DNA from: UBA7916 sp036121365
GTDB lineage: Bacteria > Pseudomonadota > Gammaproteobacteria > Comchoanobacterales > Comchoanobacteraceae
Reading direction: 5' to 3'
Assembly (NCBI GenBank): GCA_036121365.1
Contig: JAZAFR010000007.1
Location: 186,001 to 250,000 of the forward strand
Length of the DNA stretch: 64,000 bases
This document shows, piece by piece, positions 59,538 to 64,000 of this stretch. The position numbers and the translations under genes were made by a program. Position 1 is the first letter of the stretch. Every line of letters begins with the position of its first letter. The notes under the pieces are model-generated. The model was given only the letters and a program-made list of their open reading frames with translations. It was not told where the DNA came from and made no database searches.

Positions 59538-61688
59538 CTAGCGGCCTATGCCAAAAACGCTTGTTATGGGGGTGAAGAGCGAAGATATGCTTCTGATCCC
59601 TTGACGAACAGCATTTTTAAATGAGCGTTCGATATTTCCATCTTTGTCTTTTGTTAATGTCTCTTGAGATTTTCTCAATTCACTAGATTTTGCATATGAT
59701 GGACTTGTTTCAGCAACAGTTGTTGTGCTTTCCGTGTCTCTTTCAACAAACGTAGGCGTCAAAAATGCGCTTACTCCTATGCTTGATAATATGCCAAAAA
59801 TTGCAATCTGTGCTCCCAGTGTTTGTCCAACGCCAAGGCCCAAAGTTAACCACAGCATTTTGTCTCCAATCACAGGTTGAAACATAGTTACAACTCTCAT
59901 CAGTAGGGCGGAGACTGTTATGTTGCAAAAGAAGTTTTCGAGTCTTAACGCGCTATTTTGCTCCTCTTTAACTTCGGATTTGTCAGTGACTGCATAGAAT
60001 ATTGATTGCATGGTGTATGTCATTGAAATGATCAGCATGGAAGTGGCAACAAAGAGAGGTAGCGTGAGTCCTGTTATAGCAATGGATGGAAAATACAGAG
60101 AGGCTAGAGACATGCTAGACAAGACGGTTAATATGAACATGGCTGAGTCTGCTACATTGGTCATTCTGCTGTAGAAGTTGCTCTTTATTGACTTGCGATC
60201 ACTCCTATTTAGATCGGATATGATGCGCATGACTGATGTTTTTGTGTAGACGCCTTTGCCTATGATCGTTTCAAATCTTGAGTTGGCTTCGATTTGAGCA
60301 TTGCTGTTTCTAGAGATATTAGAGAACTCATTGATCATAACCTTTAGGGCACTTGCAAGAGCCATACATTCCATAGCTGTTATGGTGACCAATGGAAAGG
60401 CGGGTTCTAGCATGACAATGATGAGCATGAGCGGCATGAGATTGTTGTCTAGTAGCCTTTTTGGCAGGTTGTAGATGCCATCAATTGCAAATCTAACGTA
60501 GACACTTTCACGAAGTAGCGCGTTTAGAAATGCTGGATTGCTTTGGCCGGATTTTATGTTTTTGGCTATGTCTCCTCTTTCTTCTTGTGTCTTCTTACTT
60601 GCAGGTTCACCAAGAAATTTGCTGATGTTTAGCGCTGCTAGATTTAAAAAAATTGCGATAAATGCCGTACGCACAAGAAGGAGCCTCTTGGCGAATTGGT
60701 AAGCTACAGGCATTGGGAATAGAATGACACCATATAGACTTGAAGCCATTGATATAACAGAGCTACACAGTGTTTGTCTATAGTACCACCAACTAGTGGT
60801 CATTTTTGTGATGTCTCGAATCTGATCAATTGTTTTTCCACTTGTTGCAAGGTAGTTTTGGTCTTCTGCGGATAGATCATTGAATTGTTTGAGAGTAGAT
60901 AGTATTTGGTCTAGTTTTTCTGTTATCCCGCCTTGGTCGTTTAGGATTGAAGTGTCGTCATTGTTGATGGAGAGGTACTTTTTAATGGCAGGTGCTGATT
61001 CCGGTTGATTTTGGAGTATTTCGTTTAGCTTTGTGTGGATGATCTTCCGGCGTTGACCTTCATCTTCACTGTTTAATAGCTCGCTGGGGTTATTGTTATA
61101 GAGTTTGATGATAATGGGTAAGGTTTCTTCAATCTCATTGCTATTTAGCAGTTCTCCTAGTTTTTCGCTTGTTCTGTTTTTTCTCGTCAACTCTAGTATG
61201 TGGTTGCCTTGTAATGTTCCAAATCTGATTGATGTTCCTTTTGCAACTATATCTCTCAGAAAATACTGAGCTAGGATGTAAGTCACGTATGAGTAGGCTG
61301 CGTATTTGAATGCTGTTATTGAAGCTCCAGAAAGAGCATTGTTCAAGGCAAGTGAGAAGTAAAGCGTTACGGGAGCTAGTGTGCTTAAGAGGCATATCAA
61401 ACATGTGATTGCGACAGCTTGCGGCATTTTCTTTGTTGCACGGGTTAGGCTCATAATAAAACTGGTTGCATCATTTAGGTTGTCGGGGTTTGTTTTCTCT
61501 TCTTTGATGTTTAAAATTTTAGTTTTTGTAAAATCGTTGGCGTAATAGCAAAAGACTGACCACGCGAGCAATTGTAGCGGTGAGATTTGAGGGAAGGCGA
61601 TTGGAATAAAAGACCAGATTAAGCCCGTAACCAGCCGGAGGTTCCCTTTTAATTTTTCTGTAATGGCTTCAATTGACTTATTTTCCAT
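59538..61688 (-). CDS. orphan multi-pass membrane protein
   Basis: A 716-residue protein of unknown family. About ten hydrophobic segments in two blocks: residues ~20–160 (GLIWSFIPIAFPQ, AITCLICLLSTLAPVTLYFSL, YAAYSYVTYILAQYFL) and ~310–640 (SVISMASSLYGVILFP, LMPLMLIIVMLEPAFPLV, AMFILTVLSSMSLASLYFP, LWLTLGLGVGQTLGAQIAIFGILSSIG). Between them is a ~130-residue charged helical part (SEKLGELLNSNEIEETLPIIIKLY). The C-terminal 75 residues are hydrophilic. AAGGAGC before ATG is strong. Divergent from another orphan membrane protein gene at 61899. Confidence 0.72.
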   Translation of the reverse strand: MENKSIEAITEKLKGNLRLVTGLIWSFIPIAFPQISPLQLLAWSVFCYYANDFTKTKILNIKEEKTNPDNLNDATSFIMSLTRATKKMPQAVAITCLICLLSTLAPVTLYFSLALNNALSGASITAFKYAAYSYVTYILAQYFLRDIVAKGTSIRFGTLQGNHILELTRKNRTSEKLGELLNSNEIEETLPIIIKLYNNNPSELLNSEDEGQRRKIIHTKLNEILQNQPESAPAIKKYLSINNDDTSILNDQGGITEKLDQILSTLKQFNDLSAEDQNYLATSGKTIDQIRDITKMTTSWWYYRQTLCSSVISMASSLYGVILFPMPVAYQFAKRLLLVRTAFIAIFLNLAALNISKFLGEPASKKTQEERGDIAKNIKSGQSNPAFLNALLRESVYVRFAIDGIYNLPKRLLDNNLMPLMLIIVMLEPAFPLVTITAMECMALASALKVMINEFSNISRNSNAQIEANSRFETIIGKGVYTKTSVMRIISDLNRSDRKSIKSNFYSRMTNVADSAMFILTVLSSMSLASLYFPSIAITGLTLPLFVATSMLIISMTYTMQSIFYAVTDKSEVKEEQNSALRLENFFCNITVSALLMRVVTMFQPVIGDKMLWLTLGLGVGQTLGAQIAIFGILSSIGVSAFLTPTFVERDTESTTTVAETSPSYAKSSELRKSQETLTKDKDGNIERSFKNAVRQGIRSISSLFTPITSVFGIGR

Positions 61689-61834
61689 GATTAATGCTCC
61701 TTAATTCAGTGTGTTTGTCTTGCAATGTTGTTTCATTTGCCATTGATTCTATCTTGTTCTTGTTTCGTTTTCAACTGTTTTTACTCTTCTGTCGTTTATC
61801 TCGGTGTCGCGTTTTTTGAGTTTAAATACTTGTC

Positions 61835-61862
61835 TTGACAGTGGGGTATGGTATTTGTTAAT
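61835..61862 (+). promoter_or_regulatory. predicted promoter of the His/Cys-tailed orphan gene
   Basis: Consensus TTGACA (61835–61840), 16-base spacer, GTTAAT (61857–61862), continuing TTAATAT. A second TTAATAT lies at 61879–61885. Same 16-base spacing and TTAATAT overlap as the promoter at 42564–42591. Confidence 0.45.
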
Positions 61863-61898
61863 ATCATTACGTTATAACTTAATATATGGGACAGAATT

Positions 61899-63101
61899 AT
61901 GCCAAGAACAGACAATAAAATGGTACATGAGCTAAAAAAACGCTTAGATGGGGCTGCGAAGAACGCGATATTTGATGTGAGGGGCGCCGGTCGCAAGAGC
62001 GATGGTGTCTTGCATTTAGATCATGGTTCCGGACATTCAGGTGGCTGGAATTGGTATTTTTTTGATTTCTCTACTCATAATTATGAGGCAGGGGCAGCTG
62101 TCGGGGACGCGACAAAAAGTGCAGGAAACAGTGATTCTTCATTTGTGACGACTCTTTTGTTTTTCTTGCTTGTTACTATATCTTCTATAGCTACTTGTTT
62201 TTTATTTCAAAATCTTATCTTTAAAGATTGGTGCTTTCATGGTATGAAAACTTATCAAAATCGTTGGAATCGAGGCACTCAATTGTTGCAATCTATTTTT
62301 GAGATTTCGTTTTCATTGGCTTCAGGAATCTTGGCATTTCAATTTTCACAAGGGTTGATTGCGGTTTTGGCATCTCTTTGTGGTGTGTCTATGGCTACGA
62401 TTGGTTCTTCATTTCTCCTTACATGTGCTGTTACCTCATTGATGTTGGGTGCACTTGCGTTGGGTGTTTTGGCTGGTAATATGGCAGTTGTATCTTTGAT
62501 TAGATGGTGGAGTCCTTTGGGTACAGGACGAGGACTTAAGCGTATGCATTCTGACTTTAGGTCCAGTGTTACTTTGAATGAGTTGCCATCCCGTCAAGTT
62601 GAAGCTGGGAAGACTCTTCAAAGTTTGTTTATTGAACTGTCCAATAGATCTCCGGGTGAGTTTAGAAATGCATTGCTTGATAACAAGATTGATGCTTTGC
62701 GCAATTTAAAGTGTTTGATTAATGTAGCTATGAAGAAACAAGGAAAGGGTAATGAGACTCTGGAATCTTTGAGTTCTAGTTTATCCTCCTTGATTCATAC
62801 TTTGAAAAATGGGGTGTCTGATCTCACATCTTTTACATATAATCTCAAACAGGTTCGTGTGCTTGTATCAAAGGTCTATGGTAATCGAGAATTGCTCGGA
62901 TATAAAGGTGTTTCTGATTGGTCTGAGTTTCAATATTCCACCAATCTTGCTCTCAATACTTTGCAGCATGATGTTGATCGTCTTACTACGAATGCAAAAC
63001 TTCCAGGATCTAACGCAGGTTGTCCAGGTCATGGTCATCAAGGTCATGGTCATCATGGTAATAATTGCGGGTGTTGTTCACCTGGTAAGTTTGTTCCCTA
63101 A
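61899..63101 (+). CDS. orphan membrane protein with His/Cys-rich C-terminus
   Basis: A 400-residue protein of unknown family. The N-terminus is soluble (residues 1–85, with HLDHGSGHSGGWNW). Three or four hydrophobic segments follow between ~85 and 205 (FVTTLLFFLLVTISSIATCFLF, LASGILAFQFSQGLIAVLASL, FLLTCAVTSLMLGALALGVLAG). Then comes a ~170-residue helical soluble domain (ESLSSSLSSLIHTLKNGVSDL). The last 30 residues hold CPGHGHQGHGHHGNNCGCC, a likely metal-binding tail. No signal peptide. GGGACAG upstream of the ATG is a moderate ribosome-binding site. An intrinsic terminator follows. Divergent from the other orphan membrane gene; possible effector pair, unproven. Confidence 0.72.
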   Translation: MPRTDNKMVHELKKRLDGAAKNAIFDVRGAGRKSDGVLHLDHGSGHSGGWNWYFFDFSTHNYEAGAAVGDATKSAGNSDSSFVTTLLFFLLVTISSIATCFLFQNLIFKDWCFHGMKTYQNRWNRGTQLLQSIFEISFSLASGILAFQFSQGLIAVLASLCGVSMATIGSSFLLTCAVTSLMLGALALGVLAGNMAVVSLIRWWSPLGTGRGLKRMHSDFRSSVTLNELPSRQVEAGKTLQSLFIELSNRSPGEFRNALLDNKIDALRNLKCLINVAMKKQGKGNETLESLSSSLSSLIHTLKNGVSDLTSFTYNLKQVRVLVSKVYGNRELLGYKGVSDWSEFQYSTNLALNTLQHDVDRLTTNAKLPGSNAGCPGHGHQGHGHHGNNCGCCSPGKFVP

Positions 63102-63136
63102 CGAATTGTTTGCGCACGAAGGCATCAGTAAAGAAA

Positions 63137-63173
63137 AGAGCAGGATGGCTTGATTTCGTGCTCTGGTTTTTTT
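63137..63173 (+). terminator. probable rho-independent terminator
   Basis: AGAGCA / TGCTCT stem (6 bp) with a 16-base loop, followed by GG and seven T. Lies 36 bases after the His/Cys-tailed gene. Confidence 0.5.
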
Positions 63174-63207
63174 GTGGTGTCTTAGATTTTTTAGATGGGT
63201 TCTCTCG

Positions 63208-63957
63208 TCATGGGTTGTTTTCGCAGTGTTTCTCCCACAATGTAAAATCATCCTTGTATATGTGATGTATCCACTGAATTGATTCTTGGTTGAGTTGAGG
63301 TTTCTCTTTGGGCGTTTGGGTTTTGTTGAGCACAGGCATGTTGTGTATTGGGCAATTGATCTCTAAATCATCAAATGTTTTTTGGATGTTGGATGCTAGG
63401 TTTTTCGAGTCATAGCAGATGATGATTGGATTTGTATGACTGCTAATCCATGCACTTTGGGGTAAAAAATGCCATATTTGAGTGTATTGGTCTTTATGCG
63501 CGATGGCATGATTGATTTTTTTGTGTAATGGATGTTGTGTGTTCTTTAGTATTTTGATCATGTCGTTTGGAGTGTTTATCTCATTTCCAGTTTCCCAGTC
63601 TGCACTTCTTTTCCATTTCTCAATGTCTACGGATCCTTTTTTCCAGTAATAAAAACTGGATATAAATCGATCAACGGGATGGCGTATGATGGTGATGGGC
63701 CGAAATCCTTGTGTTTTTGCATTCAATGTGTTGAGAATATGGGTGTGTGTGGTGCGTATTTCTTGACACAAATTCATCTGTTGTTGGTGATCTATCCATA
63801 AGTTGACGGCGGTTCCTCCTGTTTTAGGAATGTGTATGAATCGATATTTGGCTGAACCATGCAGTAAGTATTGTATCCCAAAGACAATAGAGACTAATAT
63901 GATTGTGATTAGAGCATATGTGATGAGATCATTTATGATTTTTTTGAGGTTTTGCAT
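63208..63957 (-). CDS. membrane-anchored sulfotransferase-family protein
   Basis: A 249-residue protein: one N-terminal membrane segment (YALITIILVSIVFGIQYLL) and a PAPS-dependent sulfotransferase fold. The 5'-phosphosulfate loop FIHIPKTGGTAVNLW and the 3'-phosphate motif TIIRHPVDRFISSFYYW are both intact. The topology is like Golgi sulfotransferases, unusual for bacteria but known in the Sulfotransfer_2 family. ATG 63957 is set by GGAG five to six bases upstream. A TATAAA-like -10 lies shortly before. The acceptor (LPS, lipid, or host molecule) is unknown. Confidence 0.85.
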   Translation of the reverse strand: MQNLKKIINDLITYALITIILVSIVFGIQYLLHGSAKYRFIHIPKTGGTAVNLWIDHQQQMNLCQEIRTTHTHILNTLNAKTQGFRPITIIRHPVDRFISSFYYWKKGSVDIEKWKRSADWETGNEINTPNDMIKILKNTQHPLHKKINHAIAHKDQYTQIWHFLPQSAWISSHTNPIIICYDSKNLASNIQKTFDDLEINCPIHNMPVLNKTQTPKEKPQLNQESIQWIHHIYKDDFTLWEKHCENNP

Positions 63958-64000
63958 GTTTTCTCCATTTCCCATTTTATAATGCAATAAGCGTAAAATT

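Overview
This 64 kb window comes from an AT-rich gammaproteobacterium, most likely a host-associated member of the Legionellales or a close relative. The evidence is gammaproteobacterial gene order (fmdB–DUF502–aspS–yebC–ruvC–ruvA, lptD–surA–rsmA, smpB–ratA–bamE, dciA next to secA, grxD–bolA), an RpoS sigma factor, and an IcmW-type adaptor of the Dot/Icm (type IVB) secretion system followed by two IcmX-like secreted proteins. The + strand is visibly rich in G and T even between genes, and about two thirds of the genes lie on it, as expected for the leading strand of replication. No tRNA or rRNA gene, insertion sequence, CRISPR array or prophage is visible. One tmRNA gene (ssrA) is present, and its partner smpB lies 10 kb away.

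Layout. 1–2.4 kb: end of a membrane protein, then waaA (Kdo transferase) overlapping prmC. 2.4–5 kb: orphan small protein, OmpA-like lipoprotein (possible IcmN/DotK) and an exported beta-rich partner. 5.6–10.9 kb: map, rpoS, htpG, an orphan and a Fis-like regulator. 11–19.1 kb: the fmdB–aspS–yebC–ruvCA block, interrupted by an ABC exporter and a tandem pair of secreted-protein genes that both carry in-frame stops. 19.2–21.5 kb: glutamine amidotransferase, grxD, bolA and an orphan. 21.6–27.3 kb: icmW, a basic exported protein and two large IcmX-like proteins. 27.3–35.8 kb: ruvB, a 1195-residue flavo/iron-sulfur oxidoreductase, ssrA, and small housekeeping genes (Nudix, Trm112-like, HIT, AI-2E-type membrane protein). 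35.9–42.5 kb: two converging genes for very large orphan membrane proteins. 42.6–54.7 kb: smpB/ratA/bamE, a porin-like protein, lptD–surA–rsmA, a DUF3431 protein, coaE, a DUF1302-type outer-membrane protein and a DUF4389 protein. 54.7–64 kb: an ankyrin-like protein gene behind a 10-bp repeat tract, secA and dciA, two more orphan membrane proteins (one with a His/Cys-rich tail), and a membrane-anchored sulfotransferase.

How the genes fit together. Many housekeeping genes concern the envelope: Kdo addition, LPS export (LptD), outer-membrane assembly (SurA, BamE), Sec export and outer-membrane barrels. Others cover ribosome rescue (SsrA/SmpB), Holliday-junction processing (RuvABC) and iron-sulfur trafficking (GrxD/BolA). 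Interleaved with these are parts of a Dot/Icm machine and several orphan proteins (ankyrin-like, large membrane proteins) that are reasonable but unproven candidates for secreted effectors.

Limits. Everything is read by eye without database searches. Family calls rest on remembered motifs and gene order. Start codons were chosen by ribosome-binding site, promoter position and family length. The orphan proteins have no assigned function.
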